Below, one piece after another: positions 1-8,216 of a stretch of DNA of 36,688 nucleotides (its first letter is position 1; every line of letters begins with the position of its first letter). The position numbers were made by a program, and so were the translations under genes. Source of the DNA: an uncultured Bacteroidota bacterium (GTDB taxonomy: Bacteria > Bacteroidota > Bacteroidia > Chitinophagales > Chitinophagaceae); assembly GCA_903927975.1 (NCBI GenBank), contig CAIYPC010000536.1, positions 1 through 36,688 on the forward strand, given 5' to 3'. The notes under the pieces were generated by a model. The model did no database searches, had not been told where the DNA came from, and worked only from the letters and a program-made list of their open reading frames with translations.

Positions 1-1
1 C

Positions 2-628
2 ACTTCGTATTCAGATATAAAATTGAAAGAAGATCTTGCCAAAAAAAATGATGAGATGGAGCTGGCGCTGATCAAATCGCAGATTAATCCGCATTTTTTA
101 TTCAATACCATTAATAATATTGATGTATTGATTGAGAAGAATCCCGAAAAAGCTTCAGCTTATCTGAACAAACTTTCGGACATCATGCGATTTATGTTGT
201 ATGAAACAAAGCCTGAAAAAATCCCGCTCGAAAAAGAGCTGTCTTATATTGAAAAATATATCGAGCTGCAAAAAATCAGAACATCAAACCCAAATTATGT
301 GAGTTATTCGGTAGAAGGTAATCCGGAAAATGTAACGATAGCACCGATGATTTTTATTCCTTTTGTTGAGAATGCATTTAAGCATGCAGAAAATAAAAAA
401 ATCGAAAACGCAATTTGCATTCGTATGATTATTGAAAAAGAGAAAATCATTTTCGATTGCAGAAATCATTATGATGAATCAATACGGATTAAGCCTGAAC
501 AAAGTGGATTGGGAAATGAACTCATTAAAAAAAGATTAATCCTATTGTATCCAGACAAACATGCATTGGAAATTGAAAACGAAAATTTATCTTATCATGT
601 GAAACTTGCTATCGCAAATGAAAATTGA
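2..628 (+). CDS. LytS-type sensor histidine kinase, C-terminal part (5' end cut by window)
   Basis: The frame is open from the left edge of the window, so the N-terminal (probably membrane) part lies outside; the TTG at 23 is just an internal codon. The visible part begins with a short charged helix, then the phosphoacceptor motif QINPHFLFNTINN typical of the His_kinase (LytS/YehU) family, and further on PFVENAFKHA, the N-box of the ATP-binding domain, followed by GLGNELIKKRL as the G-box. This family autophosphorylates on the His of NPHFLFN and passes the phosphate to a LytTR response regulator. The next gene is exactly such a regulator and overlaps it by 11 bp, so the two form a two-component pair. 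The signal sensed cannot be judged from this fragment. Confidence 0.92.
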   Translation, partial: TSYSDIKLKEDLAKKNDEMELALIKSQINPHFLFNTINNIDVLIEKNPEKASAYLNKLSDIMRFMLYETKPEKIPLEKELSYIEKYIELQKIRTSNPNYVSYSVEGNPENVTIAPMIFIPFVENAFKHAENKKIENAICIRMIIEKEKIIFDCRNHYDESIRIKPEQSGLGNELIKKRLILLYPDKHALEIENENLSYHVKLAIANEN

Positions 629-1301
629 CTGCATCATAGTGGAAGATGAACCTTTGGCGATGGAGCGCACCAAGAATTATGTGCTCAAACTTTCTTATCT
701 CAATCTGCTTTCCACATTCGAAAATGCAGTTGATGCGCTTGTATTCCTTAAATCAAATGCAGTTGATTTAATTTTCTTGGATATTAATATGGATAAGCTT
801 TCTGGTATTCAACTATTAGAAACTGCGGATATAAAAAGTGAAGTGATTATCACAACTGCTTATAATGAATATGCATTGAAAGGATATGAATTGAACGTTA
901 CTGATTATTTGATGAAGCCATTCACATTCGAGCGCTTTGTTCAAGCAGTTGATAAAGCGCAAAATAATTTGGTAAAGAAAAAGATTAAGCAAGATAAGAA
1001 ATTTGTTTTCATCAAAACTGAATACAGATTAGAGAAATTATTGCTAAGTGATATTTTTTATATTGAAGGGATGAGGGATTATAGAAAGATTCATACAAAC
1101 AGCAAACCGATTATGACACTTCAAACTTTTAAAGATTTGGAAGAAGAAATTCCATCGCATATCATTTGCCGTGTGCATAAATCTTATATGGTTTCATTGG
1201 ATAAAATTGAGTCGGTTGAAAGAGAGCAAATCAAAATAAATAATATCCTTATCCCGATTTCAGAAACGTACAAGAAATTATTTTTTGACCTGATTAAATA
1301 A
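618..1301 (+). CDS. LytTR-family response regulator
   Basis: A 227-residue two-domain regulator. The receiver domain (about 1-115) has the acidic pocket E9-D10, the phosphoacceptor D55 in LIFLDINMD, T79/T80 and the conserved K100 in YLMKPF. The C-terminal part (about 130-227) is a LytTR DNA-binding domain with the typical DIFYIEGMRDYRKIH and RVHKSYMVSLDKIES patterns. I chose the ATG at 618 over the TTG at 606 because it gives the canonical MKIDCIIVEDEP start; the gene then overlaps the upstream kinase by 11 bp, implying translational coupling. LytTR regulators bind direct repeats upstream of targets. The target genes are not evident, though the genes that follow on the same strand are candidates. 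Confidence 0.95.
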   Translation: MKIDCIIVEDEPLAMERTKNYVLKLSYLNLLSTFENAVDALVFLKSNAVDLIFLDINMDKLSGIQLLETADIKSEVIITTAYNEYALKGYELNVTDYLMKPFTFERFVQAVDKAQNNLVKKKIKQDKKFVFIKTEYRLEKLLLSDIFYIEGMRDYRKIHTNSKPIMTLQTFKDLEEEIPSHIICRVHKSYMVSLDKIESVEREQIKINNILIPISETYKKLFFDLIK

Positions 1302-1303
1302 TC

Positions 1304-1759
1304 ATGTTACTCAGCAGAAATCAATTTTTCATTTTACTATTTGTGATAGTTGTGCTGCCATTTTTTGCAGTCAAAATAATATGGCTTGCAAAATCAAAAG
1401 AGGCGGTCGGAGTGATGAGTTTTATTGGGCATGATGATATTGGATCTGCACTGGGCATGTCAACTTATGCTGTTATTGGTTTTAAGCCCAGCAATGATTC
1501 TGTTTTTTTGCACAGCAGTGTTGCGTTGAATCTTGCAGCCGGAGAAAGAATCTCTATCCGGTATCAAAAAAATAATCCTGCTGACGCTGTGGTGAACGAT
1601 TTCTTTAATATCTGGATGGGCGCAATTTGTTATGCGCTTTTTCCTGTGCTGATTTTGTTTGTTCTATATGTTATGCCAGAGCGGTTTGATCCCCTCATTC
1701 CCCGAAAATCAAAAGTGTTGATTGGGAAAGGGTCGTTGATAAAAATAATTGCTTCGTGA
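1304..1759 (+). CDS. small membrane protein, DUF3592-like
   Basis: A 151-residue protein with two predicted transmembrane segments (about residues 7-27 and 105-126) enclosing an extracytoplasmic stretch of about 75 residues. That stretch, with GERISIRYQKNNPADAVVNDF just before the second membrane segment, resembles the layout of DUF3592 proteins (a small beta-rich domain ending in a YdpxNP-like motif, then a W-containing membrane helix). The family has no established function. The gene starts 2 bp after the LytTR regulator stop, so it is very likely cotranscribed with the two-component system and could be an accessory or target. The DUF3592 assignment is by eye and moderately uncertain. Confidence 0.65.
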   Translation: MLLSRNQFFILLFVIVVLPFFAVKIIWLAKSKEAVGVMSFIGHDDIGSALGMSTYAVIGFKPSNDSVFLHSSVALNLAAGERISIRYQKNNPADAVVNDFFNIWMGAICYALFPVLILFVLYVMPERFDPLIPRKSKVLIGKGSLIKIIAS

Positions 1760-1803
1760 AACAGAAACTATAATATCTTGTTATTTGAGTAAACAATTAG
1801 CGC

Positions 1804-1833
1804 TTTGACCAAACTTCTTGTTATTTTTATTTG
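1804..1833 (+). promoter_or_regulatory. possible Bacteroidota-type promoter for the 1864 gene
   Basis: TTTG at 1804-1807, an 18-base spacer, then TTTATTTG at 1826-1833, which differs by one base from the -7 consensus TAnnTTTG. Transcription would begin near 1838, downstream of the alternative TTG codon at 1831 and 26 bases before the ATG at 1864. This supports the ATG start but is an inference from consensus only. Confidence 0.4.
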
Positions 1834-1863
1834 CCCAGAATCTCTAAAAGCCATTTCACCCAG

Positions 1864-2256
1864 ATGAAAAAAATACTTTTTTTTCAAATACTTTCTTTCT
1901 TTTATGCTTCTACTAACTTTGGGCAAAGAATTACGTCAGTTACTATCTCAACTACTACTCCGCTTAGGGAAGCATTGCACACTTGTAAGATTGCTGCTGA
2001 AGTAGAGGGTTTTTTTAGCATTGATTATGATGAAAAAATAGATAGTTTCTCCAGCATAGCTCTTTTCTTTGGGCATGATAGAATTGAAATTGATATTAGC
2101 GCTTCAGTCAGTAATAATAAAACCGAGATGATTTTTAAAATACCTCATATTAAGTCCTTTGTTGGATACCTCAATATTATAAAGTCTTATGTAAAAAAAT
2201 TGCAGGGAAGATTAGAAAATATTAATGTAGGCGAATATTTGAATGTTAAAGAATGA
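1864..2256 (+). CDS. small exported protein of unknown function
   Basis: A 130-residue protein I do not recognise. It begins with a Sec signal peptide (MKKILFFQILSFFYASTNFGQ) with likely cleavage around residue 20. The mature part is about 110 residues, without cysteines beyond one, with mixed hydrophobic and polar stretches and a basic C-terminal helix (KSYVKKLQGRLENIN). The frame extends to a TTG at 1831, but the ATG at 1864 puts the signal peptide at the N-terminus and is preferred. It overlaps the next gene by 4 bases (ATGA), so the two are translationally coupled and probably act together. Confidence 0.7.
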   Translation: MKKILFFQILSFFYASTNFGQRITSVTISTTTPLREALHTCKIAAEVEGFFSIDYDEKIDSFSSIALFFGHDRIEIDISASVSNNKTEMIFKIPHIKSFVGYLNIIKSYVKKLQGRLENINVGEYLNVKE

Positions 2257-3392
2257 ATGTAGATTTTTTAATAATTGACTCTTTTATGACCGGAAGAAAA
2301 ATTTGCTTTATTCTTCTATACCAGCTTATCATTCTTGTGTCTGCAAATGGTCAGCATAATTCTAATATGTTGTATTCGTCAAAAAACAAAAAACCGCTTC
2401 ATTTTGATCATCCTTTTTTCGCCAAGGTAATTATCATAGATAATCGGTTTGATACAACTGTAATACCCAGTTTGGGTGCTGATCGGAATCTCTTGGTGCC
2501 AATTATACTTCATGGATCTTTTACTGAAACAATTCAAAATTATATCGAACAGGAAATTGGCGATATGCCTAAAAATGATAAAACGTTATTGATAGAACTA
2601 CGAAAGTTTGAATTCAATTTAGGCGGGGTATATTTTTTTGCAAATGCTTATTATAATTCAGGAGATGCAGGCTTTATAAAATTCGCATCAATGGACACTA
2701 TTTTTAGGACGCAGTTTGAACGTTTTATTAACGGAAAAGCTATTGATGTTTTTTTGAAGGAGCTGGATAGAAAAGGAGATGTTGATTTCTCTAATTCATC
2801 TAATAATGTTTCTTTCGAAGCAATACAAAATGATAATGTACAAAATGAATGGGGGAAATATCCCATTAATAATGTCGTAAACTATCAAGACGGAATTTTT
2901 GAATTTTATGAACTATTTAGAAAAAACCAATCAGAAAAATTTGGAATTACTTTAAAGATGCGGGAAGATAGTGTGTATATAATGACTTTTACTGACAGCC
3001 TTCCAGATGAGAAACGAAGAAATATTAATTGGTTACATGCAAGCCACTCTCAAGGAGCTATATCTTACGGTGGTAAACTATATTATATGATACAATATCC
3101 CTTTTGCTTGCCCTTAGCAAAAAAGAATAACACATTTTATTTTCATATTCCTCAGTCTTTGCCAAATATGTATTATCTCAATTTGGCTATTCAGACCGGT
3201 TCAAACTTTGATTTAAGTTCTCCGATATTAAAAAATTTTACTGCGAGCTTGACTGTTTTTCTGACTAGTGCAATATTGAGTTCAGTTCTAAACAACGCAG
3301 CAACAAAATCAATAATTGAAAAGGGTATTAAGGATTCAAGTATGCGTGATTGTTATATTGATTTGGACACAGGGATAATTAAATATTTTTAA
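2253..3392 (+). CDS. exported protein of unknown function
   Basis: A protein of 379 residues that I cannot assign to a family. The first ATG overlaps the stop of the preceding gene (ATGA at 2253-2256). A second in-frame ATG at 2286 would give a cleaner signal peptide (MTGRKICFILLYQLIILVSANGQ), so either start is possible. The mature protein has no obvious catalytic motif; a hydrophobic stretch near residues 325-345 (ASLTVFLTSAILSSVLNNAA) could be a membrane-associated or amphipathic helix. The translational coupling with the upstream small exported protein suggests they form a two-component envelope pair. No terminator with a clear U-tract follows; the convergent tRNA begins 82 bp downstream. 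Confidence 0.75.
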   Translation: MNVDFLIIDSFMTGRKICFILLYQLIILVSANGQHNSNMLYSSKNKKPLHFDHPFFAKVIIIDNRFDTTVIPSLGADRNLLVPIILHGSFTETIQNYIEQEIGDMPKNDKTLLIELRKFEFNLGGVYFFANAYYNSGDAGFIKFASMDTIFRTQFERFINGKAIDVFLKELDRKGDVDFSNSSNNVSFEAIQNDNVQNEWGKYPINNVVNYQDGIFEFYELFRKNQSEKFGITLKMREDSVYIMTFTDSLPDEKRRNINWLHASHSQGAISYGGKLYYMIQYPFCLPLAKKNNTFYFHIPQSLPNMYYLNLAIQTGSNFDLSSPILKNFTASLTVFLTSAILSSVLNNAATKSIIEKGIKDSSMRDCYIDLDTGIIKYF

Positions 3393-3473
3393 ATTCAAAA
3401 ACGGTTAGAGAATATCCTTTTATCTCTTATTTGGGCAATAACAAATAGAAAGATATTTCTGTTTGCGGATTAA

Positions 3474-3545
3474 GCCAACTATCAGATTCGAACTGACGAC
3501 CCTTTCATTACGAATGAAATGCTCTACCGACTGAGCTAAGTTGGC
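3474..3545 (-). tRNA. tRNA-Thr (anticodon CGT)
   Basis: Read on the minus strand it folds as a full cloverleaf: a perfect 7-bp acceptor stem (GCCAACT/AGTTGGC), D-arm GCTC...GAGC, anticodon stem TTTCA/TGAAA with loop TTCGTAA giving anticodon CGT (reads ACG, threonine), a five-base variable loop GGGTC-like region, and the T-arm with TTCGAAT. CCA is not encoded. The mature 5' end lies 7 bases from a TACCTTTG promoter element. Confidence 0.96.
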
Positions 3546-3552
3546 AATAATA

Positions 3553-3560
3553 CAAAGGTA
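3553..3560 (-). promoter_or_regulatory. -7 element of the tRNA-Thr promoter
   Basis: On the minus strand this reads TACCTTTG, a full match to the Bacteroidota -7 consensus TAnnTTTG, placed so that transcription would start at or within a base or two of the mature tRNA 5' end. At the expected 19-base spacing the -33 position reads TTTA, one base off TTTG. It overlaps the divergent promoter region of the alpha-galactosidase gene. Confidence 0.55.
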
Positions 3561-3571
3561 ACTAATCCTCG

Positions 3572-3579
3572 TAGTTTTG
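3572..3579 (+). promoter_or_regulatory. -7 element of a promoter for the alpha-galactosidase gene
   Basis: TAGTTTTG matches TAnnTTTG exactly and lies 29 bases before the ATG at 3609. No good TTTG is seen 19 bases upstream, so the promoter may need an activator. It is only 11 bases from the divergent tRNA -7 element, so the two promoters must compete for space. Confidence 0.45.
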
Positions 3580-3608
3580 TAAATTGCCCTTCCTTCAAAA
3601 TTTATAAG

Positions 3609-5840
3609 ATGAAAAAAATCGTTTTCGTTCTCTTGATTTTTATTTCAGGTTCGCTGTTTGCGCAAGATGTTGCCATCACTCAGGGATGGAAATTTAAGAC
3701 TGGTGATTCTTCCTTATGGTCTTCCCCAAAACTTGATGACAATGATTGGGCACCCATAAAAGTTGGTGAGTATTGGGAAAGTCAGGGCTATGAAAAATAT
3801 GATGGCTTTGCATGGTATCGCCTTCACATAATTATTCCGTCTTCAATCAAAGAAAAATCTTTTTTGAAAGAGAAAATTCGTTTTGATTTAGGGAAGATTG
3901 ATGATGGTGATGAAGTTTATCTGAATGGCTTTTTGATTGGAAGAAATGGAAACAAAGGTGGGGATATTACAAAAGGAATTTACGATGTGCAACGCGCATA
4001 CACATTGCCGTTAACTGATCCACGTATTATGTGGGATAAGGAAAATGTGATTGCAGTGCGCGTATATGATCATGGTGCTGATGGTGGAATGTTCGATGGG
4101 AAATATGGCATCAGTGTAGAAGATGTGCTTGATTATATCAACCTCAATACAAGCGATAATTCTCAAGCAAATAATGATAAGCAAATTTCAAAAAAAATTG
4201 TTCTTCAATCTTCCAGTGATAAATATGATTTTAATGGAAAGCTCAGGATTGAAGTGAGCGATCCGCTTACAGGAGCTAACATTTTTAAGCAAATCATCGG
4301 TGTAGATTTTGCAAAGAACAGACCGTTTGAATATAATTTTAAAACCACTGTGCCTGAAAATAAATCTTACACCATCACTTATATTTTTGAAGAAAGCAGA
4401 ACAAAAAAAATCATCCAATCATCAGAGGGTACGAATTATATTCTTACACCAAAGACTGCTGCGACTGCAAAAATTAATGGCGCAAATATTTGCGGCGCAA
4501 GACCAAACGCGCCTTTCTTATACAAAATTCCTGCGACCGGAGATAAGCCAATGAGCTATGAGGCAATCGGTTTGCCAAAAGGATTGCAATTAGATAAAGA
4601 GACGGGGATTATTACCGGATCCATTGCTGCAAAAGGAAATTACAAAGTGAAATTTTCGGCAAAAAATAAATTGGGCACTGCTAATAAAAACTTCACGATT
4701 GTTTGTGGGGATCTGATTGGTTTAACCCCTGCGCTCGGATGGAATAGCTGGAACTGTTGGGGCTTGAGCGTGAGCGATGAAAAAGTGAAACAGTCGGCAA
4801 AACAAATGGCAGAAAAATTAGCAGATCATGGATGGGCTTATATAAATATTGATGATGGCTGGGAAGAAAGCAAGCGCAATGACAATGGAGAAATTGTGCC
4901 AAATAAAAAATTCCCCGACATGAAAAGTCTGAGCGATTATGTTCATGCACTTGGTTTGAAAATGGGCATTTATTCTTCACCCGGAACGCTCACTTGCGGC
5001 GGTTATCTAGGAAGCTATCAGCATGAAGAACAAGATGCAAAAATCTATGGCGAATGGGGAATTGATTATCTGAAATATGACTGGTGCTCTTATGGAGATA
5101 TTGCGCCGAAAACACCATCGCTCGATGAATATAAAAAGCCGTACTTAATAATGCGCGATGCACTGAACAAAGTGGATAGAGATATTATGTACAGTTTTTG
5201 CCAATATGGAATGGGCGATGTTTGGAAATGGGGCGCCAGAATTGGTGGCAACAGTTGGCGCACAACTGGCGATATTAATGATTCATGGGGAAGCATGTCC
5301 GCGATAGGTTTTAGCCAGGATGTGCCTGCGCCTTATACAGCTCCCGGGCATTTTAATGATCCTGATATGTTAGTGGTTGGAAAAGTTGGTTGGGGACCAA
5401 GCCTGCACAAAACAAAATTATCGGCTGATGAACAATACACGCATATTAGTTTGTGGTGCCTTTTATCTTCACCATTATTGATTGGTTGCGATATGAGCGA
5501 GCTGGATGATTTTACTTTGAATTTATTAACCAATGATGAAGTGCTTGCTGTTGATCAGGATGCGTTGGGAAAATCTGCCAGAAAAGTTTTTGAGAAAGAT
5601 AAAATTCAGGTTTGGGTGAAGGATCTTGAAGATGGAAAAAAAGCAATCGGCATTTTTAATTTAGATGATAAGCCAATTAAAACAACCATCAATTTTGCTG
5701 ATATAAAACTTCCTACGCAAGCAATGCTTCGCGATTTGTGGAGACAACAAAATTTAGGGACATTCAAAAAATCTTTTACAACTACTGTTCTTGCTCATGG
5801 CGTTGTGTTGCTTAAAAGCGGTGCAGTAAATGCAAAATAA
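3609..5840 (+). CDS. secreted GH27 alpha-galactosidase with N-terminal sugar-binding-like and Ig-like domains
   Basis: A 743-residue enzyme predicted to hydrolyse terminal alpha-1,6- (or alpha-linked) galactose from oligosaccharides or galactomannan side chains in the periplasm or outside. Residues 1-19 are a Sec signal peptide ending FAQ. Residues about 20-175 resemble the galactose-binding jelly-roll seen in GH2 N-termini (FAWYRLHI...VYLNGFLIGRN). Residues about 290-370 form a putative Ig (He_PIG) domain (LPKGLQLDKETGIITGS). The GH27 barrel starts at GWNSWNCWG (377), with INIDDGWEE, the nucleophile D491 in KYDWC, the acid/base D555 in WRTTGDINDSW (equivalent of human D231) and NDPDM at 583-587. 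The C-terminal 100 residues form the beta-sandwich. It stands alone, not in a SusC/D locus, and ends at a strong terminator. Confidence 0.95.
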   Translation: MKKIVFVLLIFISGSLFAQDVAITQGWKFKTGDSSLWSSPKLDDNDWAPIKVGEYWESQGYEKYDGFAWYRLHIIIPSSIKEKSFLKEKIRFDLGKIDDGDEVYLNGFLIGRNGNKGGDITKGIYDVQRAYTLPLTDPRIMWDKENVIAVRVYDHGADGGMFDGKYGISVEDVLDYINLNTSDNSQANNDKQISKKIVLQSSSDKYDFNGKLRIEVSDPLTGANIFKQIIGVDFAKNRPFEYNFKTTVPENKSYTITYIFEESRTKKIIQSSEGTNYILTPKTAATAKINGANICGARPNAPFLYKIPATGDKPMSYEAIGLPKGLQLDKETGIITGSIAAKGNYKVKFSAKNKLGTANKNFTIVCGDLIGLTPALGWNSWNCWGLSVSDEKVKQSAKQMAEKLADHGWAYINIDDGWEESKRNDNGEIVPNKKFPDMKSLSDYVHALGLKMGIYSSPGTLTCGGYLGSYQHEEQDAKIYGEWGIDYLKYDWCSYGDIAPKTPSLDEYKKPYLIMRDALNKVDRDIMYSFCQYGMGDVWKWGARIGGNSWRTTGDINDSWGSMSAIGFSQDVPAPYTAPGHFNDPDMLVVGKVGWGPSLHKTKLSADEQYTHISLWCLLSSPLLIGCDMSELDDFTLNLLTNDEVLAVDQDALGKSARKVFEKDKIQVWVKDLEDGKKAIGIFNLDDKPIKTTINFADIKLPTQAMLRDLWRQQNLGTFKKSFTTTVLAHGVVLLKSGAVNAK

Positions 5841-5855
5841 AATTGTAGAAATTAT

Positions 5856-5893
5856 AAAATAAAAGCAGCTTCATTTGAGGCTGCTTTTATTTT
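5856..5893. terminator. bidirectional intrinsic terminator between convergent genes
   Basis: A 14-bp perfect stem (5856-5869 with 5880-5893; core AAAAGCAGC/GCTGCTTTT) around a 10-base loop, with A/T tails on both sides, lies between the convergent alpha-galactosidase and metallophosphoesterase genes. It can terminate transcription from either side. Confidence 0.9.
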
Positions 5894-5908
5894 TTGTAGT
5901 AACCCAAA

Positions 5909-7228
5909 TTAATTCTCGTATTGAACAACTGTATTATTATCAGCTACGCCAGTATCTGTCCACAGCGTCGTTACAATGCCTGCCAATTGTTGTGACAGAG
6001 TTGCAAGCTGATCGATCAGAACACGTTGATCGGGTGGCATATTTTCGTCGCCTGCAAAATGAGCCATGATCCCGTTTCTGAATAATGGTGCTGCAAAAGT
6101 CGCAAGGTCTGGCGGGGCACCATATAAACTGGTCAGATAAGTATAAAAATAACTGTCTAGATGGGTAGAAAGAAACTGATTGGCATAAGTTGCGTAATCC
6201 ACACCTCCGGGTAAGCTAACATCGATAGATGTCACTCTGTTTGTTGTCACTTCTAGCTTATCGCCAGTTATTGTTATAAGCCTGTAAGGAAGCGGAGGCG
6301 TCACAAGAGAACCTGTCTCAATATCAAATAGCTTATTGCCTTGATATGTATATGCAGAAATATCATTAGCATGATAATGACCAGTAAAAATTACTCTCAG
6401 TCCTGCTTGCATCAAAGTGTCTACTATATTTTGCCAGTCATCAACAACATATCCCGGGTCCAATTGCGATTGCCCAGTATAATGTTCGATCAGGTTGTGA
6501 TGCATCATGGCAAATATTCTTACATTCTGTTTTTTTGCCTGAGCAAGCTGAGCTAGTATCCAGGTAAGCGTTTCTGGTTTAATTCTGCCTTCTGCCACAT
6601 CTCCGGAAGGACCATAGCTATCGTACATACTGGCATCTATCGAAATGAGACGCAAGCCAGGTTGCAACTGCGCAACATAGCTAAGTGAGCTGTCATCTCT
6701 CGCAATTGCTTTTTTGTAACCGAAATCGGCATAGATGGATGCAAAATCTGTTTTGGAAGTTTCTTCAACAGGGTAAGCGTTATCGCCAATGTATTTTTTT
6801 GCTTTGGCATTGTTGATGTCATGATTTCCCGGCATTACATATACCTGTATTCCGCGGCTTTGAAATTCACGGAAGAACCCAGCCATAGCTTGATGCCCTA
6901 TTTTTTCACCATCTTTTGTAATATCCCCTGGAACGAGGACGATATCAGGTTTCTCAATCAACAAATCAGCCATCACCTTCTTGAACACCAGAGCGCTGTA
7001 CTGTAGCAATTTCGGATCCTGATTTAAATAGTTTTGAAATGCCATTCCTGCAGCGCCTCCGGGACCCAGTAACGACGGATCCATGTAATGTATATCAGAA
7101 ACAATCGCAACTTTCAGTGGGTGATTATTATCTCCAGAAGGAATGTGCTTACCAAGTATTGTCAGGTCTTTCTTACAAGATAAAAACAACTGGCTCAGCA
7201 CTGCCATAACAATGCATAATTTTTTCAT
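5909..7228 (-). CDS. lipoprotein calcineurin-like metallophosphoesterase
   Basis: A 439-residue dinuclear-metal phosphoesterase anchored to the envelope. The first 18 residues form a lipoprotein signal with lipobox LFLSC (C18), followed by KK. All five family motifs are present in order: D45-x-H47 (SDIHY), GD102 (GDITKDGE), GNHD (134-137), a lone His pair in MMHHN and GHYHAND. The residues beyond about 320 form a less conserved C-terminal region. Members act on phosphomonoesters, phosphodiesters or nucleotides; the substrate cannot be deduced here. The long inserts and C-terminal extension resemble sphingomyelinase- or 3',5'-cAMP-phosphodiesterase-like members, but that is only a guess. It is monocistronic, with a 314-bp upstream gap. 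Confidence 0.9.
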   Translation of the reverse strand: MKKLCIVMAVLSQLFLSCKKDLTILGKHIPSGDNNHPLKVAIVSDIHYMDPSLLGPGGAAGMAFQNYLNQDPKLLQYSALVFKKVMADLLIEKPDIVLVPGDITKDGEKIGHQAMAGFFREFQSRGIQVYVMPGNHDINNAKAKKYIGDNAYPVEETSKTDFASIYADFGYKKAIARDDSSLSYVAQLQPGLRLISIDASMYDSYGPSGDVAEGRIKPETLTWILAQLAQAKKQNVRIFAMMHHNLIEHYTGQSQLDPGYVVDDWQNIVDTLMQAGLRVIFTGHYHANDISAYTYQGNKLFDIETGSLVTPPLPYRLITITGDKLEVTTNRVTSIDVSLPGGVDYATYANQFLSTHLDSYFYTYLTSLYGAPPDLATFAAPLFRNGIMAHFAGDENMPPDQRVLIDQLATLSQQLAGIVTTLWTDTGVADNNTVVQYEN

Positions 7229-7490
7229 AATAGAAATTTTAAAGTGAGTTTGATAATTGGAGAAAAGTTTCCTTCAATAAAACTACTGTGCTGAAAAGCC
7301 ATTTAATAATTGGTTTTTAAAGACGATTTTCGAATGCAATGATTATTTGACAAAAAATATTCGGCATGGATTTGTGAGCAGAAGAAAATGCAAAATTGTT
7401 TTGAATGAAGTTTGTCGATTATGAAATTTTGCGGAACAATCCTTTGCTCTTTGGCAGAAAATGCAAAAAGAAAATAGATCGTAAAAAACA
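7229..7490. other. intergenic stretch, no gene seen
   Basis: Between the start of the metallophosphoesterase gene (leftward) and the terminator of the MsrB gene. It is AT-rich, should hold the leftward promoter of the phosphoesterase, but I find no full TTTG/TAnnTTTG pair and no convincing short ORF or structured RNA. Confidence 0.5.
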
Positions 7491-7520
7491 AAAAAGCAAC
7501 TTCAAACTGAAGTTGCTTTT
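7491..7520 (-). terminator. intrinsic terminator of the MsrB gene
   Basis: A 12-bp perfect stem (7492-7503 with 7509-7520; AAAAGCAACTTC/GAAGTTGCTTTT) with a 5-base loop. On the minus strand it is followed by a U-rich tail (complement of the A-rich run at 7482-7491). It sits 23 bases after the MsrB stop codon. Confidence 0.9.
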
Positions 7521-7542
7521 AATAATAACCGCCCCTAATATT

Positions 7543-8130
7543 TTATGAATGCTTATTTTGTTCGTTGTATTTCTTCTCTGCATCTTTTGCTTTTTCAAAA
7601 TCGAGCACCACACCATTTATGCAATAGCGCATGCCTGTTGGCGGAGGACCATCATTAAACACATGGCCTAAATGTGATTTACAACGGCCGCATTCTACTT
7701 CTGTTCTCGTCATGCCGTAAGTATTATCTTCCAAATAAATGACACTTGTTTTGCTGATAGGTTCATAAAAACTTGGCCAGCCGCAACCAGCGTCAAACTT
7801 AGTGTCGCTTCTAAATAATGCGTTGCCGCAAACGGCGCAATAATAAGTGCCAATGTCATTTGATTTTTCGAATTTGCTCGTGTAAGGGCGTTCAGTTCCT
7901 TTCAGGCGAGCGACATCATAAATTTCTTTCGGAAGAACTTTTTTCCATTCATCATTACTCACATTCACTTTCGATTGGTCGGTGTGAGAATAAACCGAAT
8001 TGTTTGCTTTTTTAGTTGAGTCCATATTGCTTATTTTCTGATTGCTGGTAGATTGTGACTGAGAATAGGTGCAGTATTGCATGGTAAAGCTCAGTAAAAT
8101 AATGCCTAATGTCTTGATCATATTTGTCAT
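7543..8130 (-). CDS. msrB: exported peptide-methionine (R)-S-oxide reductase MsrB
   Basis: A 195-residue protein that reduces methionine-R-sulfoxide in oxidised proteins. The N-terminal 20-23 residues are hydrophobic (IKTLGIILLSFTMQYC), so it is exported; C20 could be a lipidated Cys but the preceding MQY is a poor lipobox. After a linker of about 40 polar residues comes the MsrB domain (about 60-180): zinc ligands C98/C101 and C147/C150, the GWPSFYEP motif with W118, and the catalytic C170 in MRYCINGVVLDF. No fused MsrA is present. An envelope location fits protection of extracytoplasmic proteins from oxidation. It has its own terminator and probable promoter. Confidence 0.95.
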   Translation of the reverse strand: MTNMIKTLGIILLSFTMQYCTYSQSQSTSNQKISNMDSTKKANNSVYSHTDQSKVNVSNDEWKKVLPKEIYDVARLKGTERPYTSKFEKSNDIGTYYCAVCGNALFRSDTKFDAGCGWPSFYEPISKTSVIYLEDNTYGMTRTEVECGRCKSHLGHVFNDGPPPTGMRYCINGVVLDFEKAKDAEKKYNEQNKHS

Positions 8131-8146
8131 GATTTAAATGTTGTAA

Positions 8147-8154
8147 CAAATGTA
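8147..8154 (-). promoter_or_regulatory. possible -7 element for msrB
   Basis: Minus-strand TACATTTG matches TAnnTTTG, 17 bases before the ATG. A TTTG at the right -33 distance is missing, so this is tentative. Confidence 0.35.
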
Positions 8155-8216
8155 CGGCGCAAGGGTTCGCATGGATTGTCTGCAAAATGACAAATAATAG
8201 TGCTTAACAAAATGAT

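Noticed and set aside
23..628. TTG at 23 as the true start of the histidine kinase
   Set aside because: The frame is open from the window edge and a complete LytS kinase is much longer, so the gene is truncated by the window.
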